Shown: piece after piece, positions 43,651 through 52,214 of the stretch
Layout: each line of letters begins with the position of its first letter
Position numbering within the stretch: the stretch's first letter is position 1
Assembly: GCA_934122275.1 (NCBI GenBank)
Contig: CAKOWI010000004.1
Location: 1 to 64,000, forward strand
Source of the DNA: an uncultured Bacilli bacterium
GTDB lineage: Bacteria; Bacillota_I; Bacilli_A; RF39; UBA660
Length of the DNA stretch: 64,000 nt
Direction: 5' to 3'
Notes under the pieces: generated by a model
Seen by the model: the letters and a program-made list of their open reading frames with translations, nothing else
Databases searched by the model: none
What the model was told of the DNA's origin: nothing
Program-made: the position numbers and the translations under genes

Positions 43651-44127
43651 TTAATGTTGTTCTGTATAAGTCTCAACACCACTTGAAAGACCAGATGCTT
43701 CTTGTGATACATCTTGTGATAATGTAGTATCACTCTTTTTATATTCTTCTCCGTACTCATACATTCTATCACTATATGCCAAAAGTGAAGAAACATAAGC
43801 TTTTGCCACATCAGAAACCGCTTGAACATATTCTTTAGTTGCTGTTACAACTTCACCTTTTAAAGCATTATCTGTATTGGCTTCGGTATTTAACTTAGCT
43901 ACTTCCTCTTGTACTCCATTAACATATGTTCTTATTGCTTCACGAATTGTTTCGATTGATGCATAATTTAAACCTACAAATGTTTCACCATTTTTTGCTA
44001 CTGTAAAAGCTGTTCCAGCATAACCTTGAACATTTGAAATTGTTCCTCTAAATTTATCACTAAAATTTTGTACTTTATCAATTGCTCTTCCAGCTTGGTT
44101 TTTAATATATTGTCCTATAGCTCCCAT
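43651..44127 (-). CDS. Helical type VII-associated protein, 158 residues
   Basis: It begins MGAIGQYIKNQAGRAIDKVQ, with an amphipathic, Gly/Ala-containing middle (NVQGYAGTAFTVAKNG) and a long C-terminal helix (VATKEYVQAVSDVAKAYVSS-like) ending in an acidic, Ser-rich tail. No signal peptide. It sits between WXG100-size genes, so a secreted component or small effector is the best guess. No family recognised. Confidence 0.65.
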   Translation of the reverse strand: MGAIGQYIKNQAGRAIDKVQNFSDKFRGTISNVQGYAGTAFTVAKNGETFVGLNYASIETIREAIRTYVNGVQEEVAKLNTEANTDNALKGEVVTATKEYVQAVSDVAKAYVSSLLAYSDRMYEYGEEYKKSDTTLSQDVSQEASGLSSGVETYTEQH

Positions 44128-44136
44128 ACTTTCCTC

Positions 44137-44439
44137 CTACTCTTCATCAACTAAATTGGCATCCATATCTAAAATATTTGATTGAATACCATTTAATTCA
44201 TCCTCAAAAGTTTTTTGCAATTCCTTCAAAGTCTCAACCATTTGCTCTTTAGCTTTGTTTAAATTTGAAATAAATTGCTCAGGTGCATTTCCATGCCATC
44301 CATTTCTTACTGCATTTTCAACCTCTTCGGTTGCTCTAATTTTTGATGCAACATCGTTTAGAACAATAGAATTTACATCGTTAATGTAAGTTTGCATTCC
44401 TGTAATGTTTACACCATGATCTGCATTTTGAAAATCCAT
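44137..44439 (-). CDS. WXG100-family secreted protein (EsxA-like)
   Basis: Exactly 100 residues: MDFQNADHGVNITGMQTYIN, central turn NGWHGNAPEQFISNL, then a C-terminal helix ending DMDANLVDEE. The WHG turn and helical hairpin are diagnostic. ATG 44439 is preferred because AAGGAAGG precedes it; a longer reading to 44475 runs into the upstream gene. It is a primary type VII substrate. Confidence 0.88.
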   Translation of the reverse strand: MDFQNADHGVNITGMQTYINDVNSIVLNDVASKIRATEEVENAVRNGWHGNAPEQFISNLNKAKEQMVETLKELQKTFEDELNGIQSNILDMDANLVDEE

Positions 44440-44443
44440 AAAA

Positions 44444-44791
44444 TTACCTTCCTTCCTTGTAGTTTGTTGGAGCATTCATTTTCGACGCATCCTTTCTGAT
44501 TTTCACGGATAAGTCATCCATATTTAACGCACACTTCTTTTTTAATAGTGAAAAATCATTGCCATAACTCATAAGATTTTGAATAATTGTATTATAATTT
44601 GATGAAAAAAGCTCATATTTAGCTCTCAATTTATCAGCACTAGTACAATTATAATATGATCTAGTCTCTAATACCAAATCATTAATTTTATTAAGTATAA
44701 TCTTAATTCTATTAGAGCAATCAGATATATCTAATATCAATTTATTTATTTGTTGTTCATTTATTGCAACTATACCATTTGAGTTATTCAT
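44444..44791 (-). CDS. WXG100-like helical protein without WxG
   Basis: 115 residues. MNNSNGIVAINEQQINKLIL starts a helical hairpin; the turn position carries YYNCTSADKLRA instead of WxG. GGAGGTGTAT precedes ATG 44791. It is the first gene of the six-gene small-protein operon, 50-100 bp after the inverted-repeat promoter. Probably a heterodimer partner of the next WXG100 protein. Confidence 0.7.
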   Translation of the reverse strand: MNNSNGIVAINEQQINKLILDISDCSNRIKIILNKINDLVLETRSYYNCTSADKLRAKYELFSSNYNTIIQNLMSYGNDFSLLKKKCALNMDDLSVKIRKDASKMNAPTNYKEGR

Positions 44792-44839
44792 ATACACCTC
44801 CACCATTACTACGATAAGTCTGCAACCTATCCTAGTTTA

Positions 44840-44887
44840 ATTAAATAACATTTAAAAATAATTGTCAATAGTTTTGACAATTATTTT
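44840..44887 (-). promoter_or_regulatory. Promoter with 14-bp inverted repeat before the small-protein operon
   Basis: The minus strand has TTGACA (44863-44868) and TTTAAT (44840-44845), 17 bp apart. The -35 lies inside a perfect inverted repeat, AAAATAATTGTCAA (44855-44868) and its complement (44874-44887), with a 5-nt loop. This suggests a regulator-binding site controlling substrate expression separately from the motor. Confidence 0.65.
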
Positions 44888-44992
44888 ACACTAAACATAA
44901 AATTTTGGTGAAATTTATCGGTTTATTCTCTAATAACATAATTTTTTGTCAAGTTACTTCACCATTTTACATAATAGTATACACAAAAACAA

Positions 44993-45247
44993 TTAAATTA
45001 ATACCAATTTTGTACCATTTCTTATATCAGTTTCATATATAGTGTTATTTATATTATATCTCATTCCACTTTCATGATTATATAAATTTTGATTAACGTT
45101 ACATCGGTACAAATCCTTAGTTTGTTCTATTAGAAATTTATTAATGAGTTCAATAATGTTACCGATTTTTCTATTTACCGGCATTAATAAATCATAATTT
45201 TCATCTAACTCAGGAACGATTAATGTAACAAAAACCTTATTTTCCAT
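44993..45247 (-). CDS. YukD/EsaB-family ubiquitin-like protein
   Basis: 84 residues with a beta-grasp pattern (VFVTLIVPELDENYDLLMPV, then ELINKFLIEQ helix, and a final NGTKLVLI strand). Size, fold and position beside the EssC gene identify the EsaB/YukD component of Firmicutes type VII secretion, a small cytoplasmic factor needed for activity. It begins 2 bp after the EssC stop codon. Confidence 0.85.
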   Translation of the reverse strand: MENKVFVTLIVPELDENYDLLMPVNRKIGNIIELINKFLIEQTKDLYRCNVNQNLYNHESGMRYNINNTIYETDIRNGTKLVLI

Positions 45248-45249
45248 TA

Positions 45250-48200
45250 CTAGTCACCCTCCTCATCAATAACGTACTTTATTATTGTATCGGTAGTACC
45301 TTGAGTAACAAAGCCAATATATGAGAACTGATCATTTAACTCTTGCATACTCAATTTATCAAAATTTAAAAGTATTTGTTCATTTGCTCCTTCACCTAAC
45401 CATATACCATATTCTTGACTAAATACATCCTGATACCAATTCTCTATTTGAAGATTTTTAAATGAATCATAATTATCAAAAATTAATAGCTTTGACTTTT
45501 TAAATTTTGTTATATTGTCCATAAGTGAATTAAAGTATTGTATATACTGCTCTGAAATTTGCTCTCTAAACTTGCTAAATCCAATTAATATGAATACACG
45601 CATCGTAGAATCTTGCTCTTTATTTATTTCTTTTATAACACTAACAAGTACTGTATCAAAATTATTATTATAAACAGTAACATCGTTTAAATAATCATTC
45701 CATAAGTTTAACGCATCTATAACTGTTATATTAGTATTTTCTAAATTTTTCATTTCCATACAAATTGATTTTATAAAATTAATTTTATCACTTATATTTT
45801 TTGACAATATTGGAGTGACTGAATTAATACCAAAATCATATAAAAATACATCTTTCTCATTCTTAGAAAATCCTACTGGTACATTGTTTATATTGTTAAC
45901 CTTATCTTTTATCATATCGAACGTAACAGTATCTGGTAATACAGCTATTTTTCTTGCTGTTCGTTTATATTTTTGATTTAAACTAATACCAGTTTCTTTT
46001 AGAGTTTTATTCATTTCATCTCTTTGTGCAACATATGCTGTTTGAAATTCATAAAAATGCTCATTATAAAGTGCAATTCCTCTACCAAACATTTTTTTAG
46101 GATATAATCCTTTTGGAGAGTTCAACACACTTCTATAAACGTTTTCATCTGGTTGTTGTAATGAAATTTTATTTAAAAATAATTGTTGCATTCTAGCTCC
46201 GAGAGAATTATTTACAGAAGTTGTAATTATAAATACAATACCATACTTTGAACCATCTCTTATTAACTGATTAAGTGCTTCAGCTAATCTTGCATTAGTT
46301 TCAACAAAAATTTCGTATGAGTTAATTACAACAACTATTAAAGGCAGTGTACTGCCACTTTCTTTTATATAATTTTTATAATTTCCAGCATAATCAGTAA
46401 ACAAATTCTTTCTTTTTGTTGCTTCTTCATCAATCATTAATAAAGTATTTAGTATTAAATCGTTTTCATCAACGGTAGCAACAACTCCCACATGTGGGTA
46501 TTTACTAAATATTCTAAGAGTTTCTGCTCCAAAATCAAAAATATAAAAATTAACTTCATCTGGACTATGGTTAATGCATGTTGAATATATTAAAGTTGTC
46601 AACAAATTTTCTTTACCAGAGCCAGCCATTCCATAGACAAGTAAATGCCCTATATTAGACAAATCTATTGTTAATAAACCTTGATTTTGACTAGCAGGAT
46701 CATCATATTCGCCGATAGCAGGATTAATCAAAAATGGTTTAGAATTATAACTATACTTCTCAATCATTCCATCTAAGTATATCACTGCAGGTATACTACT
46801 AAGCCATAGTTTATTAATACTTATCTTTTGCTGCTTAGAAACGTTTACGATATATTTAACTATATTGGTTAACTGATCACCTAAATTTACATCATTTTTC
46901 TTTATAGCATCTTGATTATCATCAATAACTTTAATAACTTCCCCTATCTCATTTATGTATTCAATAGAACTATCAACTTTTCTGACAATTCTATCAGATG
47001 GAATATATTTAGCACCCGAATAACCTGATTGACCTATGTCAAAGTACTCATCATAACCTACTTGTAAATAAAATCTACCTGTTTGTTTTATACTAGCGGC
47101 TTCTGGTCTTTTTAGCATTTCCATAGAGTCACCTCTATCTTGAACTTTTAGACATATTTTAAACTTTGAATTAGCCCAAATTTGATCATTTACCACACCA
47201 GATGGTTTTTGTGTTGCAAGAATTAAATGTACTCCTAAAGAACGTCCAATACGAGAAATTGAAATAAGTTCATTCATGAATTCTGGCTGTTGTGCCTTAA
47301 GTTCAGCAAATTCATCAGATATTATAAATAAGTGTGCTATTGGTTCCTTTATTTTACCTTCTCTATACAATTTTTGATACTTATATATGTCAATGGTTCC
47401 TTCACCTAATCTATCACGCTCCTGATTGAATTTTTTCTGCCTTCTTTTAAGTTCACTGTTGATAGATACTAATGACCTATTCATTTCGGCGGTATCTAGA
47501 TTTGTAATCGTTCCTGCTAAATGAGGCAAACAAATTCCTTTTTCTCTGTTTTCGAATGCACCAGCAAGTCCACCACCTTTATAGTCAATTAAAACAAATT
47601 GAACCTCATTCGGATGGAAATTTATAGCCATTGATAAAACAAATGTAATTATAAATTCAGATTTACCAGAACCGGTAGAGCCCGCTATAAGGCCATGTGG
47701 TCCATGAGCTTTTTCATGTAAATCAAGTATAAATAAATCACGATCTGCATGAACACCAATTGGAGTTTTTAAATTGTTAACAGGGTTGTTTTGTTCCCAT
47801 CTATTAAGAATGTTCAATTGTTCAATCTTAGATACTCCATACATTTCAAGAAATGTTAAACTTTCTGGTAATACACTTTCCGACGACTTTATTGGTATAG
47901 GTATATTCGAAAGTTTCGAAGAGATTAAATCCATATTAATATTTTGAATGTTAGGTAAATTAAACTGAGTAGTTATGCTTTGATCGTCTATCGGCTCAAT
48001 TACATAACTATTATTTTCAAGCACATAAGTAAATGTTTGACATTGAGGTGGCAAATCAACCAAATTATCCTCAATAAACATTATTGAAAACCCTGTGTTG
48101 GTTTCACTTTTTAAAACTTCATTAATTATCGGAACATCTTTTATCTTTTTATAGCAATCAGTAATAATTAAATAATATGGGGAAAAATTTTTATATGCAC

Positions 48201-49830
48201 TATTATTGTCTCCACTATTTTGTGCATTTTTCTTAATATTTTCTTTTCTTTCTTTGAACTTTTTTTCAAGTAATTCAGAAATAATTTTAATATTCGCTAT
48301 ATTACTTGCATAATATCTATTACTTTTATCTTCACTCCATACATGAGGTAAATTTTTAGCATATTCATACATTTCTTTTTGTTCGAGAAAAAATACTAAC
48401 TTAAGATCTTGTGCTCCTTGAAGCGTTAATAATTGCAAAATTATATTATCAACATAGTTTTTTTTAACAGTAGTGTTACAAATAATCGCAGAAAATCTAT
48501 TTTTTGTCAATGATAAAGTAATTGGTACATCAATTAAATTTTTAGATTTTTTTACTAATTCAAAAACTCTTTCTTCTAAATCATCTTCTTCTAAAGAAAA
48601 TTTCTTCTCTTGTGCAGAAATTTTTATTTTAGCTTTTCTTTCACCATTTCCAACACTAATGTCTAAAAAGTCACTATCAAATATTTGTCTTTCCCACAGT
48701 CTTTTATTATTATTTAAAATAAAATTAGTACATTCAGTCTGAGACGGATAATTAGTCTTTAATATGCTTGTCTGTTTATCTAAAATTCTATTTATCTCGT
48801 TTCTTTTTTCCTCCAAATATTTGCCGTATTTTTCTTGCCTCAAATTCTCCTTCTTTTTTTTCTGTTTATTATTATATGCATTCGTAATTCTAGGCATTAT
48901 CAAGCTTCCTATAACCAATGCTACACACATTATTATCTGAGGTAGTAAACTAACAAACGACCTATTTCCGGATTGTAATCCAATTATAACGCTAAATCCC
49001 ATCATAAATGATGATGCGGCCATGGTAATGCTAGAACCAATAGTTAAAAAAATAGGAGTTTTTTCAACTTTGTCCTCTTCTGGAGGAGAATCTATTTTTA
49101 TTTCTTCTTCTGTAACGTATTCTTTTATTCTAGGAATATGATAAAAATAAGAACCTTCATCATATAATTCAATATCATTATCATCAATGTTAATTTTTTC
49201 ATAATTAGTATAATCAGTTGAAGATAAATCGTTATAATATTGTAATCCATTTGTAATAATAGCATTCATTGGATTATTAAATTTTATAAAATCACCCATG
49301 TATATTATTTTTAAACCGTATAAAAATATAACATCACCAGTTTTTAAAACCGCTTGCATAACATTTAAACCATTTACATATACACCTGGTCCAATTGCTT
49401 TTAAAATAACTGTTCCATTATTATTTTGAATTACTATGTGTTCAGAGTTAATAAAATCACTGCGGTAACAAATATTGCAGTTTCCACTACCTATTGTGAT
49501 GCTTGAAACATTAAACATACTTACACTAATTAAATTACTTTCTACTTGGGGTAAACAATACAAAATTCTAGTGTTTCTATCAATTGATAATATTTCTAGC
49601 TCTTGATATGAATACTCTTTTAATACAGTATCCAAAACTAAACTTCCGTTTTGTATAACATTGACTAGTCCGTTACTTTTTAATACCCACTTTCCATCCC
49701 TAGCTTCTATGTTAATATTGCATTCTTTTTTAGAACTAGTAGTCCTATATGGAATTAAAAAAGATCCTTGTATCTCGTGTGGCAAATTAAACTTAGTAAT
49801 TTTATCATTATCTAAAATAAATATTTTCAT
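45250..49830 (-). CDS. essC: Type VII secretion motor EssC (FtsK/SpoIIIE family)
   Basis: 1526 residues. N-terminal FHA-like domains (about 85-185; SSITIGSGNCNICYRSDFIN), two membrane helices (about 260-305), then three FtsK/SpoIIIE ATPase modules. The first has an intact Walker A GSTGSGKSEF (about residue 715) and VLIDYKGGGLAG; the second has GMAGSGKENLLT (about 1067); the third is degenerate. It powers export of WXG100 proteins across the membrane. ATG 49830 is chosen because GAGGTTGGTGG precedes it. First gene of the locus, behind a consensus promoter. No EssA, EssB or EsaA gene is nearby. Confidence 0.95.
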   Translation of the reverse strand: MKIFILDNDKITKFNLPHEIQGSFLIPYRTTSSKKECNINIEARDGKWVLKSNGLVNVIQNGSLVLDTVLKEYSYQELEILSIDRNTRILYCLPQVESNLISVSMFNVSSITIGSGNCNICYRSDFINSEHIVIQNNNGTVILKAIGPGVYVNGLNVMQAVLKTGDVIFLYGLKIIYMGDFIKFNNPMNAIITNGLQYYNDLSSTDYTNYEKINIDDNDIELYDEGSYFYHIPRIKEYVTEEEIKIDSPPEEDKVEKTPIFLTIGSSITMAASSFMMGFSVIIGLQSGNRSFVSLLPQIIMCVALVIGSLIMPRITNAYNNKQKKKKENLRQEKYGKYLEEKRNEINRILDKQTSILKTNYPSQTECTNFILNNNKRLWERQIFDSDFLDISVGNGERKAKIKISAQEKKFSLEEDDLEERVFELVKKSKNLIDVPITLSLTKNRFSAIICNTTVKKNYVDNIILQLLTLQGAQDLKLVFFLEQKEMYEYAKNLPHVWSEDKSNRYYASNIANIKIISELLEKKFKERKENIKKNAQNSGDNNSAYKNFSPYYLIITDCYKKIKDVPIINEVLKSETNTGFSIMFIEDNLVDLPPQCQTFTYVLENNSYVIEPIDDQSITTQFNLPNIQNINMDLISSKLSNIPIPIKSSESVLPESLTFLEMYGVSKIEQLNILNRWEQNNPVNNLKTPIGVHADRDLFILDLHEKAHGPHGLIAGSTGSGKSEFIITFVLSMAINFHPNEVQFVLIDYKGGGLAGAFENREKGICLPHLAGTITNLDTAEMNRSLVSINSELKRRQKKFNQERDRLGEGTIDIYKYQKLYREGKIKEPIAHLFIISDEFAELKAQQPEFMNELISISRIGRSLGVHLILATQKPSGVVNDQIWANSKFKICLKVQDRGDSMEMLKRPEAASIKQTGRFYLQVGYDEYFDIGQSGYSGAKYIPSDRIVRKVDSSIEYINEIGEVIKVIDDNQDAIKKNDVNLGDQLTNIVKYIVNVSKQQKISINKLWLSSIPAVIYLDGMIEKYSYNSKPFLINPAIGEYDDPASQNQGLLTIDLSNIGHLLVYGMAGSGKENLLTTLIYSTCINHSPDEVNFYIFDFGAETLRIFSKYPHVGVVATVDENDLILNTLLMIDEEATKRKNLFTDYAGNYKNYIKESGSTLPLIVVVINSYEIFVETNARLAEALNQLIRDGSKYGIVFIITTSVNNSLGARMQQLFLNKISLQQPDENVYRSVLNSPKGLYPKKMFGRGIALYNEHFYEFQTAYVAQRDEMNKTLKETGISLNQKYKRTARKIAVLPDTVTFDMIKDKVNNINNVPVGFSKNEKDVFLYDFGINSVTPILSKNISDKINFIKSICMEMKNLENTNITVIDALNLWNDYLNDVTVYNNNFDTVLVSVIKEINKEQDSTMRVFILIGFSKFREQISEQYIQYFNSLMDNITKFKKSKLLIFDNYDSFKNLQIENWYQDVFSQEYGIWLGEGANEQILLNFDKLSMQELNDQFSYIGFVTQGTTDTIIKYVIDEEGD

Positions 49831-49867
49831 AACGACCACCAACCTCTATTTTCCTATTCTATACATA

Positions 49868-49896
49868 ATTATACTTGTAATTGGCTTACTTGTCAA
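49868..49896 (-). promoter_or_regulatory. Consensus SigA promoter of essC
   Basis: Minus-strand TTGACA (49891-49896), 17-bp spacer, TATAAT (49868-49873): a perfect consensus match 38 bp before the start codon. Confidence 0.88.
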
Positions 49897-50040
49897 TTTA
49901 TAACAAGATTGAATTTTACTGATTTACAAAAAATATTACTCTAGTTACTTTTAAAGAACGTTTTACATTTTTAAATCATTTTCATACTCTTTCATCATTC
50001 TTCTTAAATTGTTTAATTCAAATACAATTTTCTTTATAAT

Positions 50041-50066
50041 AAAAAATTGAAGAACACTCTTCAATT
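50041..50066 (-). terminator. Terminator of the ftsY-ylxM operon
   Basis: AATTGAAGA / TCTTCAATT stem with 4-nt loop and T-run, starting at the ylxM stop codon. Confidence 0.8.
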
Positions 50067-50359
50067 TATATAATTTCTTCAAATTTTTCTCTTAATTCAT
50101 CATCTTTTATAGACTCTATTAGTTCTTTTAATTTATTTTCCTTCTCATTTAGCCTTAATTTTTCTTCGAAAAATAAAAGCTTACTTTCAGTACTTTTTAT
50201 ATGCTTATGAATAGCATTACGACTTATACCACTATTTTCTGATATCTCTGCTAAAGATAAATTATCAAAATAATAATCCTCAAAATACTTTTTATTATCT
50301 TCATTTAATAAATCACCATAGTAATCATACAAAATAATTAAATTATCCCTATTTTCCAT
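50066..50359 (-). CDS. ylxM: YlxM/p13-like DNA-binding protein (SRP operon)
   Basis: 97 residues with a sigma-70-region-4-like HTH (LSLAEISENSGISRNAIHKHI) and a Glu/Lys-rich coiled C-terminus. The YlxM family is linked to SRP genes; here it directly follows ftsY with no gap. Its role is probably regulatory for, or accessory to, the SRP pathway. Confidence 0.93.
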   Translation of the reverse strand: MENRDNLIILYDYYGDLLNEDNKKYFEDYYFDNLSLAEISENSGISRNAIHKHIKSTESKLLFFEEKLRLNEKENKLKELIESIKDDELREKFEEII

Positions 50360-51331
50360 TTACATCATATCCTTAAATAAACCATATATATATTTTTCTA
50401 TATCAAATACCTCTAAGTCTTCTTTAGCTTCACCTAGTCCTATATATCTTACAGGTACACCTACTTCATCTTTTATTGCTAAAACTATTCCACCCTTTGC
50501 AGTACCATCTAATTTAGTTAGTATTATTCCGGTTAAATTAGTTATCTCTTTAAATGCTTTAGCTTGACTAATACCATTTTGACCAGTTGTTGCATCAATA
50601 ACTAAAAAAGTTTCATGAGGACTATTAGGTATAATTTTTTCACCAACATTATTTATTTTTTCTAATTCTTTCATCAAATTAACTTTATTTTGAAGACGAC
50701 CTGCTGTATCAATAAGTACAATATCATAGTTTTCTTCTTTAGCTTTAGTAAGTCCTTTATAAACAACACTCGCAGGATCCTTTGTAGTATCATCACTTAC
50801 AACACTACACCCTATCTTATTTCCCCAAACATGTAATTGTTCAACAGCTCCCGCTCTAAATGTATCCGCCGCAACCAATAAAACCTTTTTACCATCATCT
50901 TTAAATTTACTAGCCAATTTAGCTATTGTAGTTGTCTTTCCTACTCCATTTACCCCTACAAATAAAAGTACTGTAGGTCCATTAAGATTATAGTTTATTT
51001 TATTAGTTAATATTTCATTATCTACATATATAATAAATAATTCATCAACTATTATTTCAGTTAACATTGAAGGATCTGTAATCTTTTCTTTAGATACTCT
51101 TTTTTGTAGTTTATCCATAAAATTCATAACAGTATTAACTCCAATATCAGCATTAATAAGTAATTCTTCTAGCTCTTCAAAATAGTTTTCATTTATTTCA
51201 TCATATTCTTTAGATAGATTAGCTAACTTATTTACAAAACTCTTTCTAGTTTTAGAAAGACCCTTTTCATAAGTTTTAGTACTTTTGTCTTCTTTTGTAA
51301 AGACACTTTTAATTTTATCAAATAATCCCAT
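50360..51331 (-). CDS. ftsY: Signal recognition particle receptor FtsY
   Basis: 323 residues. A short Lys-rich N-terminus, the N domain, then a G domain with GVNGVGKTTTIAKLA, DTFRAGAVEQL, DTAGRLQNKVNLM, TKLDGTAKGG and a C-terminal amphipathic helix. GTPase partner of Ffh (9292-10599) at the membrane. Lacks the long acidic A domain, as in Gram-positives. Operon with the upstream hypothetical gene and ylxM. Confidence 0.97.
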   Translation of the reverse strand: MGLFDKIKSVFTKEDKSTKTYEKGLSKTRKSFVNKLANLSKEYDEINENYFEELEELLINADIGVNTVMNFMDKLQKRVSKEKITDPSMLTEIIVDELFIIYVDNEILTNKINYNLNGPTVLLFVGVNGVGKTTTIAKLASKFKDDGKKVLLVAADTFRAGAVEQLHVWGNKIGCSVVSDDTTKDPASVVYKGLTKAKEENYDIVLIDTAGRLQNKVNLMKELEKINNVGEKIIPNSPHETFLVIDATTGQNGISQAKAFKEITNLTGIILTKLDGTAKGGIVLAIKDEVGVPVRYIGLGEAKEDLEVFDIEKYIYGLFKDMM

Positions 51332-51343
51332 TATAAAACCCTC

Positions 51344-52081
51344 CTATAAATTGATTGTTTTTTCCTCACTATGTGGTACATAATTAATGTTTTTAGAAAG
51401 AATATCTAACCTTTTTTCAATATCATTTAAACTACTATTTTCCATTTTCATTCTATTTATAACTCTAGCTATATCAAATAATATCTCTCCAGATGTATCA
51501 ACTAACTTACTTAAAAACTTATCATTAGAAAAATGCTTAGTAACAGTATATAATTCAGTAGTATTTAATCTTGATAAATAATAATTGTTTGAAGTTAAAT
51601 AAATCATATATTTCTTAAAGTTATCATTAATATAAACAGATACTAATGGAGTTTTAAAGTTTTCTTTATATTGATTTAATATACTTATATATTTTGTTAT
51701 ACCCTCTATACCATTTTCCTTATATATTTCTTCTAATGTATCATACATAAAGCAAACAGAATTATATATAAATTCATATATATTAATGTTAATCTTCTTT
51801 TCTTTTTTAAGCTTTAATAGCATCATATATAAACCATATGAATTATCCCTAAATTCATCTTGAAATTTAAGTTTAACGTTAGATGGAAGATTCTTACCAC
51901 TAATATAATCATCAGCATATAAAAAAGCAGTTAGAATTTGTATTCCTGTATCTACATCCTTAACGTTAATATCAAATCCTCTATCTTTTATCTTATCATC
52001 AATAACAGTTAAAACCTCATCATTATTTTGGTTATTAATTTCCTTAAGAACCTCATTTTTAGCTTCTTTAAACTGTAACAT
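51344..52081 (-). CDS. Hypothetical protein, first gene of the ftsY operon
   Basis: 245 residues, soluble, mostly helical, with no signal peptide or recognised motif (MLQFKEAKNEVLKEINNQNN; FIYNSVCFMYDTLEEIY). It lies 12 bp upstream of ftsY on the same strand, so it is likely co-expressed with the SRP receptor. I do not recognise a family. Confidence 0.75.
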   Translation of the reverse strand: MLQFKEAKNEVLKEINNQNNDEVLTVIDDKIKDRGFDINVKDVDTGIQILTAFLYADDYISGKNLPSNVKLKFQDEFRDNSYGLYMMLLKLKKEKKININIYEFIYNSVCFMYDTLEEIYKENGIEGITKYISILNQYKENFKTPLVSVYINDNFKKYMIYLTSNNYYLSRLNTTELYTVTKHFSNDKFLSKLVDTSGEILFDIARVINRMKMENSSLNDIEKRLDILSKNINYVPHSEEKTINL

Positions 52082-52128
52082 TTTTCATCCTCTTTTACTC
52101 ATAAATATACATTTATTATATCAAACAA

Positions 52129-52157
52129 TAGACAAAAGTGCAAAAAAATAGTATAAT
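52129..52157 (+). promoter_or_regulatory. Promoter of the RNase J gene
   Basis: TAGACA (52129-52134), 17-bp spacer, TATAAT (52152-52157). A 55-nt leader with AAAGGAG precedes the ATG. Confidence 0.75.
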
Positions 52158-52214
52158 TTATTGCGTTAATTCTTTTTATAGTTAACTCGAAAAAAGAAAG
52201 GAGAATAAAAATTA

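Noticed and set aside
45250..49830. FtsK/SpoIIIE chromosome-partitioning ATPase
   Set aside because: The N-terminal FHA domains, multiple ATPase modules and adjoining YukD and WXG100 genes make EssC the right call.
49961..50065. Short minus-strand coil-forming frame after ylxM (LNNLRRMMKEYENDLKM)
   Set aside because: No start codon with ribosome site, and it lies behind the ylxM terminator. Possibly a remnant but not supportable.
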